The notes beneath the pieces are model-generated. The model worked only from the letters and a program-made list of their open reading frames with translations, was not told the DNA's origin and did no database searches. A program made the position numbers and the translations under genes. Source: Desulforhopalus vacuolatus (GTDB lineage: Bacteria > Desulfobacterota > Desulfobulbia > Desulfobulbales > Desulfocapsaceae). Taken from it: 64,000 bases of DNA. Location: positions 124,001-188,000 of the forward strand of contig NZ_JAFFPZ010000002.1 in assembly GCF_016918505.1 (NCBI RefSeq), read 5' to 3'. Shown one piece after another: positions 25,924 to 34,706 of this stretch (the first letter of the stretch is position 1; every line of letters starts with the position of its first letter).

Positions 25924-26718
25924 ATGAGTGAAAGTGCCATAGAATTTGTCAATATATGTAAGAGTTTCAAGCGCAAGGACGGTTCACTGCAGCATGTCCT
26001 GAATAATATCAGCTTTACCATCCCGGCCGGGAAGACGACTGTTATTGCGGGGGGAAGCGGGCAGGGGAAAAGTGTAACCCTGAAGCTGGTCCTGCGTCTT
26101 CTTGATGCAGACTCCGGGTCTATTCTTGTTGATGGAGAAGATATCACCGCTATTCGTGGTCGGAAATTAAATCAGTTGCGGACCCGCTTCGGAGTTCTCT
26201 TTCAGAGTTCGGCTCTTTTTGATTCGTTGACCGTATTTGAGAATGTGGCCATGCCATTACGTGAGCGAACCAGAAAAAGCGAAAAAGAGATTCACTCTCA
26301 GGTGATAGAAATGCTTGCGCAGTTTGATCTGGCAGGACACGAGTTGAAATATCCTGCTCAGCTCAGCGGCGGAATGAAAAAGCGTGTGGGGCTGGCGAGA
26401 GCGATGATGCTCACACCTTCCATTATGCTTTTTGATGAACCTACTACCGGACTGGATCCGGTGATGACAGGAGAAATTTATCACCTTTTTGCGCGTACAC
26501 AACAGCAGTATGGGTTTACCTCTGTTATTGTCAGTCACGATATCCCCAAGGTGTTTAATCTTGCTGACCATGTGATTCTCCTCAATCATGGAGGGGTGGA
26601 TGCTTTTGACAGCCCAGAGTCTATTCAGTGGTCTGAAAAAGCGGAAATTCAAGAGTTTGTCAAAACGACGATGGGCGAGATTTACCAGAGTCGCAATGTG
26701 GAAACGGGAACATTATGA
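25924..26718 (+). CDS. mlaF: MlaF-type ATPase
   Basis: 264 residues. Walker A GGSGQGKS, Q-loop LFQSSALFDSLT, signature LSGGMKKRVGLARA, Walker B IMLFDEPTTGLDP and H-loop VSHDI are all intact. It powers the Mla phospholipid transporter. It starts nine bases after mlaE with GAGGGG upstream, and its stop overlaps the mlaD start by four bases (ATGA), which implies coupled translation. Confidence 0.96.
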   Translation: MSESAIEFVNICKSFKRKDGSLQHVLNNISFTIPAGKTTVIAGGSGQGKSVTLKLVLRLLDADSGSILVDGEDITAIRGRKLNQLRTRFGVLFQSSALFDSLTVFENVAMPLRERTRKSEKEIHSQVIEMLAQFDLAGHELKYPAQLSGGMKKRVGLARAMMLTPSIMLFDEPTTGLDPVMTGEIYHLFARTQQQYGFTSVIVSHDIPKVFNLADHVILLNHGGVDAFDSPESIQWSEKAEIQEFVKTTMGEIYQSRNVETGTL

Positions 26719-27512
26719 GAAAAGGATTGTTAGAAACGATGGTTGGCCTCTTTGTGGTTCTTGGTTTTGCAGCCTTTTGCTGGCTTGCCTTCCAACTCGG
26801 AGAAGTGCCTTTTCTGACCGGTAATAAAAATTATACCCTCAATGCCGTGTTTAATAATGTCTCCGGCGTAAAAAAGGGGGCATCCGTGCAGATATCTGGC
26901 GTAGATGTCGGAGAGGTGGTCAGTGTGAACCTCAGCGGAGGGCAGAGGGCTGAACTGCTGCTGCGGATTAAAAATGGGGTGAAGATTCCCGCCGATACCG
27001 CCGCCCTGGTCAAATCACAGGGAATTATCGGGGATAAATATGTTCAACTTGCCCTTGGAGAATCTGCAAAAGAGCTTCATGACGGAGACAAAATTCAAGA
27101 AACAAAATCAGCACTGGATATTGAGGAACTGATCAGCAGCTTCGGGTTTGGTTCGGGTTCGTTCAACGGCGATAAGACCTATGAGATAAAAGCCATTTTT
27201 GACAACGTCTCAGGGGTGAAGCAGGGGGCGACTGTTCAGGTTGCCGGCGTGGTCGTCGGAGATGTATCAGCGATTGAATTGAATGAGAATGCCGCAGCGA
27301 GACTGGTGTTGCGCCTTGACAGCAGTGTTCAAATTTCGGTTGACTCCATGGCTTCGGTAAAAACGCAGGGGATTATCGGCGGGAAATATATTGCGTTGAG
27401 CCCCGGTGGAGATGAACAACTGCTCAAGCCGGGTGGAGTTATTTTTGATACAGAATCCTCAGTGGATATTGAGGGACTGATTAGTAAATTTGCTTTTGGC
27501 AGTGCGAAGTAA
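26715..27512 (+). CDS. mlaD: MlaD-like protein with two tandem MCE domains
   Basis: 265 residues: one N-terminal membrane helix (about 6-30), then MCE domain 1 (about 38-118) with VSGVKKGASVQISGVDVG and QGIIGDKYVQL, a linker with DIEELISSFGFGSG, then MCE domain 2 (about 158-240) with VSGVKQGATVQVAGVVVG and QGIIGGKYIAL, and a second copy of the tail (DIEGLISKFAFGSA). The two halves are clearly a tandem duplication that includes the linker. MlaD of E. coli has one MCE domain and forms a hexamer. Two domains would give a two-ring stack. The protein links the inner-membrane transporter to the periplasmic carrier. Confidence 0.94.
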   Translation: MRKGLLETMVGLFVVLGFAAFCWLAFQLGEVPFLTGNKNYTLNAVFNNVSGVKKGASVQISGVDVGEVVSVNLSGGQRAELLLRIKNGVKIPADTAALVKSQGIIGDKYVQLALGESAKELHDGDKIQETKSALDIEELISSFGFGSGSFNGDKTYEIKAIFDNVSGVKQGATVQVAGVVVGDVSAIELNENAAARLVLRLDSSVQISVDSMASVKTQGIIGGKYIALSPGGDEQLLKPGGVIFDTESSVDIEGLISKFAFGSAK

Positions 27513-27540
27513 CTGCTGCAGGGAACTCAAATTTATGCCT

Positions 27541-27598
27541 GCGGTAAATTTCCTTTTGTTCCTCGAATATGAACGAAATATAAGCTGTTTCAAGGTAC
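27541..27598 (+). repeat. Dispersed repeat family 2, copy B (right half only)
   Basis: GCGGTAAATTTCCTTTTGTT, CCTCGAATATGAACGAAATA and TGTTTCAAGGTACC match the right half of copies at 13493, 56931 and 60868. The left half is missing. It ends five bases before the mlaC ATG, so its AAGGTACC end supplies the sequence in the ribosome binding position. Confidence 0.8.
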
Positions 27599-27602
27599 CT
27601 TT

Positions 27603-28217
27603 ATGAAAATGAAATGTGTAATACTGGCTGTGCTGCTTTTCTCTGCGGGTGTGGTGATGGCCGCTGACGATCCGGAAGGGACAATGAGACCGATTCTTGA
27701 TCAATTGACCGGGATTATTCAGAGCTCGGAGATGCAGGGTGCGGAACATAAGGTGGAGCGCCGTGCAAAGATCATGGAAGAGGTGAAAAAAGGTTTTGAT
27801 TTTCGCGAGATGTCAAAACGGGTCCTCGGCAGACCATGGCTCGGGCTTGATGAAAAGGAACGCACTCACTTCGTCGGCCTGATGACGAAGCTGCTGGAAA
27901 ATGTTTACATCGGGCGCTTTGAGGATGAAGAGAAGCAGGCAGGAAAGTATACCGTGAAGTATAACGGTGAACGGATAAATGGCGACCGGGCGCAGGTTTC
28001 AACCGAGGTGAGCGACGGGCAGCAATCTTTTCCCATATACTATATCCTGAGCAAGAGGAGCGGGACGTGGATGGTGTACGATGTCAACATTGAGGGTGTC
28101 AGTCTGATTAGAAACTATCAGGAACAGTTTCGCTCTATTCTGCGCACTGATGAATATTCGGGTCTGGTCAAGGCTATTGAAGAGAAGATTGCCTCCTATG
28201 AAGAGGAAAAAAAGTGA
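27603..28217 (+). CDS. mlaC: MlaC-type periplasmic phospholipid-binding protein
   Basis: 204 residues. A signal peptide is evident (MKMKCVILAVLLFSAGVVMA, cleavage before ADDPEG). The mature part fits MlaC/Ttg2D: FDFREMSKRVLGRPW, LTKLLENVYIGRF-like helix, and the C-terminal WMVYDVNIEGVSLIRNYQEQF. It carries phospholipids across the periplasm between the outer membrane and MlaD. A truncated repeat has inserted between mlaD and mlaC and may alter translation. The next gene overlaps its stop. Confidence 0.95.
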   Translation: MKMKCVILAVLLFSAGVVMAADDPEGTMRPILDQLTGIIQSSEMQGAEHKVERRAKIMEEVKKGFDFREMSKRVLGRPWLGLDEKERTHFVGLMTKLLENVYIGRFEDEEKQAGKYTVKYNGERINGDRAQVSTEVSDGQQSFPIYYILSKRSGTWMVYDVNIEGVSLIRNYQEQFRSILRTDEYSGLVKAIEEKIASYEEEKK

Positions 28218-28651
28218 GCATTTCCGGATTTGATTTATCTTCACTGCCCTTTCTCAAAGGGTCGAAATCTTTTATCTCTGTATTGCAGGAGCAGCATTTT
28301 ACTGCCGGAGAGAAAATTTTCGATTGTGGAGATGTGGTGGAAGGTCTGGGATTCATTATTTCCGGGAGGGTTGGTATCAAACAGCAGACGGGGTTTGAAG
28401 GGAAAACCCAAATTATAGCTCTGCTTGATCCTGGAGCGCCTCTCGGAGAGAGGCTGCTTACCGGGCTGGATACTCACACTGCCGGAGCTGTTGCGGTAGA
28501 GGAGACGTATATTGCGCTACTTTCCAGGGATGCCTGGGTGAAGATTTGTGAAGAAGAGGCGAATTTTGCCTGCGATCTGCTGAAGTGGGTTCTCGGAAGA
28601 GTTTCTCTGCGGCTGGGAAAGGCCTCCGAGCGCCTCGCACATATTCTTTGA
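28214..28651 (+). CDS. Cyclic nucleotide-binding-domain protein
   Basis: 145 residues from a GTG that overlaps the mlaC stop by four bases. A single cyclic-nucleotide-binding beta-roll: FTAGEKIFDCGDVVEGLGFIISG (in two strands), then GAPLGERLLTG in the place of the phosphate-binding cassette, and a C-terminal helix. There is no helix-turn-helix or kinase domain. The cassette lacks the classic RSA tripeptide, so ligand binding is doubtful. Translational coupling to mlaC suggests a regulatory or accessory role in the lipid-transport system, but this is a guess. Confidence 0.8.
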   Translation: MSISGFDLSSLPFLKGSKSFISVLQEQHFTAGEKIFDCGDVVEGLGFIISGRVGIKQQTGFEGKTQIIALLDPGAPLGERLLTGLDTHTAGAVAVEETYIALLSRDAWVKICEEEANFACDLLKWVLGRVSLRLGKASERLAHIL

Positions 28652-28789
28652 TGAGGGTGCAGGCTGTAGTCAGGCGTGGGCTCTGGCACGTTTCTTATAC
28701 AATGTATATTTTTTTACTGGCCTATTCGGATAAAATTTATTATTCTGACTGCTTTTGTTTCTACTCTCTCGGGTATGACGGGGACAACA

Positions 28790-29302
28790 ATGAAGTTACG
28801 CTTTGAGGAGCTGTCGGATTCGCCAAAGAAGATTGTGCTTGATAATTACATCCTTACACTGGATTCAGCGGATGGCAGGGTACAGTTGGACGGGGTGCTT
28901 ATGGCCCGTCGCAAGAGGGAAGACAGCGCTGTTCTTCACGTAGATGTCAGTGGGAAAATGATGATTCCCTGCAGTCGATGTGCAACTGAAACTCTCTGGA
29001 CCTTCAGTGAGATTTCAACATATACACTGATTGCAGGTGAAGAGCCTGCACCCGTAAATACCGAGGTTGAGAGTCGAGAGGAAGATGTTGATCTTCTCTA
29101 TGTGACTTCACCGGAAATTGATGTAGATGAAATTTTGAAGGAGCAGGTTTATCTCAGCCTGCCGCAACAGATTTTATGTGTGCCAGACTGCAAAGGACGA
29201 TGTTCTGAATGCGGAGTGGACCTGAACAGAGCAGAGTGTCGCTGTGGTTTGGACTGTTCCACATCTCCTTTTGCCGTACTGGGCAAGTTGAAAAAGAAGT
29301 AA
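28790..29302 (+). CDS. yceD: YceD/DUF177 family protein
   Basis: 170 residues from MKLRFEELSDS, with GGGGA upstream; earlier in-frame starts at 28676 and 28775 are poorer. It has the YceD pattern: VSGKMMIPCSRCATET with a CxxC pair, an acidic middle, and a C-terminal cysteine cluster (CVPDCKGRCSECG, CRCG). YceD is almost always immediately upstream of rpmF, as here, and is thought to act in 23S rRNA/50S assembly. It begins the large ribosome/fatty-acid operon. Confidence 0.92.
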   Translation: MKLRFEELSDSPKKIVLDNYILTLDSADGRVQLDGVLMARRKREDSAVLHVDVSGKMMIPCSRCATETLWTFSEISTYTLIAGEEPAPVNTEVESREEDVDLLYVTSPEIDVDEILKEQVYLSLPQQILCVPDCKGRCSECGVDLNRAECRCGLDCSTSPFAVLGKLKKK

Positions 29303-29340
29303 TATTGTTGGCGTATAAACGCTGAGCAGGAGGAAAAAAA

Positions 29341-29529
29341 ATGGCCTTACCGAAAAGAAGACAATCTCATTCCCGTACACGTCTGAGACGTTCCCATGAT
29401 GGACTGAAAAAACCGGGCATTTCTGTTTGTCCGGAGTGCGGCGAGCCCAAAGAGCCCCATCGTCTCTGTGGCAACTGTGGTAAATATAGAGGGAGAACTG
29501 TGTATTCCCTCGATGTGGATCTGGACTGA
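29341..29529 (+). CDS. rpmF: 50S ribosomal protein L32
   Basis: 62 residues, family N-terminus MALPKRRQSHSRT with an AGGAGG site. It has the zinc-ribbon form with CPEC and CGNC, so it is the C+ type that needs zinc. It is a component of the large ribosomal subunit. The yceD-rpmF-plsX-fabH order is widely conserved. Confidence 0.97.
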   Translation: MALPKRRQSHSRTRLRRSHDGLKKPGISVCPECGEPKEPHRLCGNCGKYRGRTVYSLDVDLD

Positions 29530-29537
29530 GAACGTTT

Positions 29538-30557
29538 ATGCATGTTGCTCTTGATGCCATGGGTGGAGACCGCGGCTCCAGAATATTGGTGCAGGGTGCT
29601 GCGGCTGCTGCAGAGACCGGGGAAGTGGAGATTTCCCTTGTTGGTGCAGAAGATGTTCTGCGGCAGGATATTAACGCGTTATCCCTTGCTCCGGATGTGG
29701 TGTCGAGACTGCATATTGTTCATGCCTCGGAAGTCGTGGAAATGTGCGACAATCCGGTGAATGCCATCCGCAAAAAAAAAGATTCCTCTGTTCTTGTCGC
29801 CTTTCATCTGGTGAAAGACGGGAAGGCATGTGCTGCCATCAGTGCAGGAAATTCCGGCGCTACAATGGCTGCAGGGATTCGTACACTCGGGCGGCTTGAA
29901 GGGGTATCCCGTCCGGGAATTACCTCAATTTTCCCCACTCTTAAAAAACCTGTTGTCCTGATGGATATTGGGGCAAATGTAGACTGCAAGCCTCACCACC
30001 TGCTGCAGTTTGCGGTGATGGCTTCTGCCTACTCACAGATCATGGGATCGAAAAATCCCCGGGTTGGTTTGCTTACCATCGGAGAGGAAGCCGGTAAAGG
30101 GAATTCCCTTGTTAAAGAAACCTGGCCGCTTCTCAAGCAGAGTTCACTCAATTTTATTGGGAATGTTGAAGGGCGCGACGTTTTTCGCGGAGATGTAGAT
30201 GTGATCATCTGCGACGGTTTCGTTGGTAATATCTGCCTGAAAATGAGTGAAGGATTTGCTGAGGCTGCAATGACCATGATGCGGGATGAAATCAAATCTA
30301 CACTGTTGACAAGAATCGGTGGCCTGCTGGTTTACCCTGCTTTTAAGTCCTTTCGCAAGCGGGTGAATTACGAACAGTATGGTGGTGCACCGCTGTTGGG
30401 AGTGAATGGGATTGGTATCGTCTGTCACGGCAAATCATCAGCTGAAGCAATCAAGAATGCGTTGCTTCAGGGAGCGGCGATGGCGAAGGGCAACATGACC
30501 GGGATTATTCAAAAAAGTCTGGCTGCAAATAATGGTGCCAGAGGAGCAGAAGTATAA
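29538..30557 (+). CDS. plsX: Phosphate acyltransferase PlsX
   Basis: 339 residues starting MHVALDAMGGDRG, the family N-terminus, nine bases after rpmF. Conserved segments NPVNAIRKKKDSS, SAGNSGATMA, DIGANVDCKP and CDGFVGNICLK are visible. It makes acyl-phosphate from acyl-ACP for phospholipid synthesis. The stop overlaps the fabH start by one base (TAATG). Confidence 0.97.
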   Translation: MHVALDAMGGDRGSRILVQGAAAAAETGEVEISLVGAEDVLRQDINALSLAPDVVSRLHIVHASEVVEMCDNPVNAIRKKKDSSVLVAFHLVKDGKACAAISAGNSGATMAAGIRTLGRLEGVSRPGITSIFPTLKKPVVLMDIGANVDCKPHHLLQFAVMASAYSQIMGSKNPRVGLLTIGEEAGKGNSLVKETWPLLKQSSLNFIGNVEGRDVFRGDVDVIICDGFVGNICLKMSEGFAEAAMTMMRDEIKSTLLTRIGGLLVYPAFKSFRKRVNYEQYGGAPLLGVNGIGIVCHGKSSAEAIKNALLQGAAMAKGNMTGIIQKSLAANNGARGAEV

Positions 30558-31528
30558 TGGGAACTGTAGTACTTGGAACTGGCTCATGCCTGCCTGAGCG
30601 AATTGTCACTAACGTTGACATGGAGAAGATCGTTGAAACCAGTGACGAGTGGATTCGTACTCGTACCGGGATTGAGGAGAGACGTTTTGGTGGTAAAAAT
30701 GAACAAAACTGGCAGCTCTCTGCAACTGCAGCCCGCAGGGCACTTGAAGCTGCGGGTGTTGATCCGAAGGAACTGGGATTAATTGTCGTCGGTACAATCA
30801 GTTCTCATATGATGATGCCTTCTACTGCATGTTTTGTGCAGGCTGAGCTCGGCGCAGATAACGCCTTTGCTTATGACATTAATGCCGCCTGTTCAGGTTT
30901 TTTGTTTGGACTCGACATGGCGGACAAATATATCAAGGCAGATCCAGAGATGAAGATTCTGGTGATTGGTGCGGAGACTCTTTCTGCCCGCCTTGACTAT
31001 ACTGATCGCAATACCTGTATTCTCTTTGGGGATGGTGCCGGTGCGGCTGTTTTTGGGGCTGCTGAAGGACGTGGTTTCCTCTCGAGTTTTCTGCGTGCAG
31101 ATGGAGGCCTCTGGGAACTCCTGTATATGCATGCCCCCGAGAGTACCAACCCTGATCTGCGGGTGAATGGCTCCACCGGTCCTCTGATTCGCATGTCTGG
31201 AAAAGAGGTTTTCAAGTACGCAGTGAAAGCCATGGCCAGTGCTGTGGATGCTGTAATGGAGAAGGAAGGATTTACCCCTGAAGATGTTGATATTTTTATC
31301 CCTCACCAGGCAAATATGCGGATTTTGACGAATCTTACCAAACGTCTGCATTTTCCTGAAGAAAAGGTTTTTATAAATCTCCCAAAATATGGGAACACCT
31401 CAGCCGCGTCCATCCCTATCGCCCTTGATGAGGCAAATCGTGCCGGTCGAATAGCGAAGGGTGACACCGTCCTGCTCTGTTCTTTTGGTGGCGGATTTAC
31501 CTGGGGAGCAGCCCTGCTGAAATGGTAA
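30557..31528 (+). CDS. fabH: 3-oxoacyl-ACP synthase III
   Basis: 323 residues. The catalytic Cys is in NAACSGFLF, the His in IPHQANMRI and the Asn in KYGNTSAAS; GDGAGAAVFGA is also typical. It starts fatty-acid synthesis by condensing an acyl-CoA with malonyl-ACP. In a propionate user propionyl-CoA could serve as primer and yield odd-chain fatty acids (inference). GAGGAG lies upstream within the plsX end. Confidence 0.97.
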   Translation: MGTVVLGTGSCLPERIVTNVDMEKIVETSDEWIRTRTGIEERRFGGKNEQNWQLSATAARRALEAAGVDPKELGLIVVGTISSHMMMPSTACFVQAELGADNAFAYDINAACSGFLFGLDMADKYIKADPEMKILVIGAETLSARLDYTDRNTCILFGDGAGAAVFGAAEGRGFLSSFLRADGGLWELLYMHAPESTNPDLRVNGSTGPLIRMSGKEVFKYAVKAMASAVDAVMEKEGFTPEDVDIFIPHQANMRILTNLTKRLHFPEEKVFINLPKYGNTSAASIPIALDEANRAGRIAKGDTVLLCSFGGGFTWGAALLKW

Positions 31529-31540
31529 CAGGAGACTGGA

Positions 31541-32689
31541 ATGGATTATTTTTTGACTGAAGAACAGCAGATGATCGTTGATATTGCTTCACAGGTAACT
31601 GATGAGCGTATTATTCCGCAGAGAGCGGAACTTGACGAGAACCACACCTTTCCCCGCGAAATTCTCAACGAAATGGCTCAGGCCGATTTGTTCGGTATCC
31701 CGATTCCAGAGGCCTATGGAGGCTTTGGTGGCGGGTGTATGGATATTGTCCTTGCTGTAGAGCAGATCGGGCGGGGGGATGTCGCTGTTGGTACCGCTTT
31801 CGCCGCTAATTTCCTCGGAAGTTTCCCTATTATGCTGAGTGGTTCTGAAGAGCAGAAAAACAAATATCTGCCAGAAGTCGCCAGTGGAAGAAAATTTGCC
31901 GCTTTCGGCCTGACTGAGGCAAACGCCGGATCAGATGCGTCTGGTATCCAGACTACTGCTGTTCTTGATGGCGACGAGTGGGTGATCAATGGAACAAAAC
32001 AGTGGATTACGAATGGCGGAGAGGCTGATATCTACAGCGTTGTCGCCATCACTGATCGTGCCAGAGGTCCCCGTGGCGCGTCCATCTTTATCCTGGAAAA
32101 AGGGGATCCCGGGTTTACCTTCGGCCCCAAAGAAAAAAAAATGGGGATTCGGGCATCTTCGACCACTGAACTGATTTTTAAAGATTGCCGTATCCCGAAA
32201 GATCGAATTGTTGGACGTGCGGGAACCGGTTTTATTACTGTAATGAAAACGCTTGATATTTCACGGCCGGGAATTGCTTCTCTGGCTGTGGGCCTTGCTC
32301 AGGGTGCTCTTGATGAGGCTGTACCCTATGCCAAGCAGCGGCGTCAGTTTGGTAAACCGATTATTGCTTTTCAGGCTGTTCAGCACCTGCTTGCGGATAT
32401 GGCCATCGGCATTGAATCAAGCCGGGCTCTGGTCTATGCCACAGCACGCCATATTGACGCTCACCCAAAGAATGTGTCCCGTGTCAGTGCCATGTGTAAA
32501 ACCTGTGCAACCGATATGGCCATGAAGGTGACCACAGATGCAGTGCAGGTCATGGGAGGATATGGTTATATGTGTGACTATCCGGTAGAAAAAATGATGC
32601 GTGACGCAAAGATTCTGCAGATCTACGAAGGCAGTAATCAAATTCAGCGAAACGTTATCGGTCAGGAACTGAACCGGGAGTATTCCTGA
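31541..32689 (+). CDS. Acyl-CoA dehydrogenase (short/medium-chain type)
   Basis: 382 residues, full length. The FAD-binding motif FGLTEANAGSDASGIQTTA, the WITNGGEADIY segment and the C-terminal catalytic-Glu region LQIYEGSNQIQRNVI are all present. It oxidises acyl-CoA to enoyl-CoA, or the reverse, using EtfAB encoded right after it. Its place between fabH and fabG is odd for a beta-oxidation enzyme; it might serve as enoyl reductase or as a butyryl-/propionyl-CoA dehydrogenase. GGAG precedes the start. Confidence 0.94.
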   Translation: MDYFLTEEQQMIVDIASQVTDERIIPQRAELDENHTFPREILNEMAQADLFGIPIPEAYGGFGGGCMDIVLAVEQIGRGDVAVGTAFAANFLGSFPIMLSGSEEQKNKYLPEVASGRKFAAFGLTEANAGSDASGIQTTAVLDGDEWVINGTKQWITNGGEADIYSVVAITDRARGPRGASIFILEKGDPGFTFGPKEKKMGIRASSTTELIFKDCRIPKDRIVGRAGTGFITVMKTLDISRPGIASLAVGLAQGALDEAVPYAKQRRQFGKPIIAFQAVQHLLADMAIGIESSRALVYATARHIDAHPKNVSRVSAMCKTCATDMAMKVTTDAVQVMGGYGYMCDYPVEKMMRDAKILQIYEGSNQIQRNVIGQELNREYS

Positions 32690-32694
32690 TTACC

Positions 32695-33495
32695 ATGAAA
32701 ATAATAGTCTGTATAAAGCAGGTTCCGGACGTCACTGAGGTTCACCTTGATCCGGAAACCAACACGATGACAAGGGAGGGGGTCTCTGCAATAATGAACC
32801 CCTACGATCAACATGCTCTGGAAGAGGCTGTACGCCTTCGTGAGAAGCTGGGAGGGGGTGAGGTTACAGCCCTGACCATGGGACCTCCGCAGGCAGAAGG
32901 GATGTTGCGTGATGCCGTTGCTCTCGGGGCAGACCGTGTTGTGCTGGTCTCGGACCGTGCTTTTGCCGGTTCTGATACCTGGGCGACTTCATACACCCTG
33001 GAACATGCCATCAATGCACTTGGCGGGGCAGACCTTATCCTCTGCGGGAAACAGGCTATTGATGGTGATACGGCTCAGGTTGGTCCCGGTATGGCCGCAC
33101 GTCTTGGAATTCCTTTCGTCACTTGTGTTCAAAAGGTGCGGGAAGTCGATGAGTCCAGACTGGTTGTCGAGAGAATGATGGACGACGGGTACGATGTGCT
33201 GGCTGTGAAGCTTCCGGCTCTGCTCACCGTGGTAAAAAATATAAATGAACCCCGTGTTCCCTCTCTGAAAGGGAAAATGAAAGCGAAAAAAGTTGAGATC
33301 GAACGACTGAACGCTGAGACAATTGCAGCAAAAGCCGATTGTATAGGTCTCCCCGGTTCTCCGACTCAGGTGGCAAAGGTGTTTGCTCCGGAAGCAAGAG
33401 GAAAGCGAATTGAACTTCAGGGTACGCTTGAAGAACAACTGGCTCAACTCGCCGTGAAACTTGTTGAGCTTGCTCGGGGACAGGAGGTCCGCTGA
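32695..33495 (+). CDS. etfB: Electron transfer flavoprotein beta subunit
   Basis: 266 residues. It has MKIIVCIKQVPDVTEV, the MNPYDQHALEEAVRLRE segment and AIDGDTAQVGPGMAARLG with the AMP/FAD-binding motif of the family. The subunit binds AMP in classical Etf or an extra FAD in bifurcating Etf. It is five bases after the dehydrogenase gene and overlaps etfA. Together they form the electron acceptor for the acyl-CoA dehydrogenase. Confidence 0.95.
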   Translation: MKIIVCIKQVPDVTEVHLDPETNTMTREGVSAIMNPYDQHALEEAVRLREKLGGGEVTALTMGPPQAEGMLRDAVALGADRVVLVSDRAFAGSDTWATSYTLEHAINALGGADLILCGKQAIDGDTAQVGPGMAARLGIPFVTCVQKVREVDESRLVVERMMDDGYDVLAVKLPALLTVVKNINEPRVPSLKGKMKAKKVEIERLNAETIAAKADCIGLPGSPTQVAKVFAPEARGKRIELQGTLEEQLAQLAVKLVELARGQEVR

Positions 33496-34706
33496 TGTTG
33501 ATTCTTGATAAAGATTTGTGTATCAGCTGTGGCGTCTGCGAGGAGAGTTGCCCCTTTGGTGCTGTCACCATGCAGGATGGTTATCCGGTTATCGGCGACA
33601 CCTGCACCCTGTGCGGCACCTGCGTGGAGAACTGCTCTGCGGGTGCGCTTTCTCTTTCGGTGGAGAAAGCTGAACAGGGTGATCTGGCCGAGTGGAGCGG
33701 GGTGGCTGTCTATTGTGAATACTATCGCGGTGAACTTAATCCTGTCTCCCTTGAACTTCTTGGTGAAGGACGTCGTCTCGCTGACATGCGGGGTGTGGAG
33801 CTGAATGCGCTGCTTTTCGGCAGCAGATTCTCCGGTGAGTTGGATGAAGTGGCTGAAAAACTCATTGCCCATGGTGCCGACCGTGTTTATGTCGTTGTGG
33901 CAGATGCCCTTTCAACTTTTCGGGAAGATCTTTATTGTCGGGTGACTGTTGCTCTGTTACGCAGGTATAAACCGGAAATAGTTCTTGCCGGAGCGACTGC
34001 CATCGGTCGTGCATTTATTCCCGCCGTTGCGGTGACAATGCATGCCGGGCTCACGGCCGATTGTACTTCTCTTGATTTACGCGAATCTGACGGTGCTCTT
34101 TTACAGACCCGGCCGGCCTTTGGCGGCAACATTATGGCGACGATTGTTTGTGAAAATACCCGTCCGCAGATGTCTACCGTTCGCCCGAGAGTAATGAAGG
34201 CCCTTGATCGGGATGATACCCGCGCTGGTGAGGTTATTGTCCTTGAGGCAGGGGAACTGCTTCCCGAAGAAGACGGGCTGGACAGCCGCGTTGAGGTTCT
34301 GGAAAGTGTGGCCGGGGCGAGCGGGGCAGTGAATATTCAGGAGGCGGATGTCCTTGTTGCCGGAGGACGTGGTCTTGAAAACGCGGAAGGTTTTGAACTG
34401 CTTGCCGAACTGGCGAAGCTGCTGGACGGAAAGATATCGGCTTCCCGCGCTGTCGTTGATGCCGGGTGGATTCCCTATCCGCATCAGGTTGGTCAGACCG
34501 GTAAGACTGTTGCCCCAAAGATTTATATTGCCTGCGGGATTTCCGGGGCGGTTCAGCATGTCGCCGGAATGCAGTCTGCGGAGACTATTATTGCAATCAA
34601 TCGTGACGAGAATGCATCTATTTTTAACATTGCTGATTACGGAATCGTTGGTAACCTCAGTGAGGTCCTGCCGATGTTGATTGCTAGAGTAAAGGAGCTG
34701 AGCTGA
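33495..34706 (+). CDS. etfA: Electron transfer flavoprotein alpha subunit with N-terminal 2[4Fe-4S] ferredoxin domain
   Basis: 403 residues, some 80 longer than classical EtfA. Residues 1-55 form a bacterial ferredoxin domain with two CxxCxxCxxxC motifs (CISCGVCEESC and CTLCGTCVENC). The EtfA body follows, ending with the FAD domain (VDAGWIPYPHQVGQTGKTV, GISGAVQHVAGM, AINRDENASIF). Ferredoxin-domain EtfA proteins are known from electron-bifurcating or ferredoxin-linked systems such as caffeoyl-CoA reductase. This suggests exchange of electrons with ferredoxin. AGGAGG precedes the ATG, which overlaps the etfB stop. Confidence 0.95.
   Translation: MLILDKDLCISCGVCEESCPFGAVTMQDGYPVIGDTCTLCGTCVENCSAGALSLSVEKAEQGDLAEWSGVAVYCEYYRGELNPVSLELLGEGRRLADMRGVELNALLFGSRFSGELDEVAEKLIAHGADRVYVVVADALSTFREDLYCRVTVALLRRYKPEIVLAGATAIGRAFIPAVAVTMHAGLTADCTSLDLRESDGALLQTRPAFGGNIMATIVCENTRPQMSTVRPRVMKALDRDDTRAGEVIVLEAGELLPEEDGLDSRVEVLESVAGASGAVNIQEADVLVAGGRGLENAEGFELLAELAKLLDGKISASRAVVDAGWIPYPHQVGQTGKTVAPKIYIACGISGAVQHVAGMQSAETIIAINRDENASIFNIADYGIVGNLSEVLPMLIARVKELS

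Noticed and set aside
28680-28700. Sigma-54-like promoter (TGGCACG) upstream of yceD
   Set aside because: The -12 element lacks the required GC at the right spacing.
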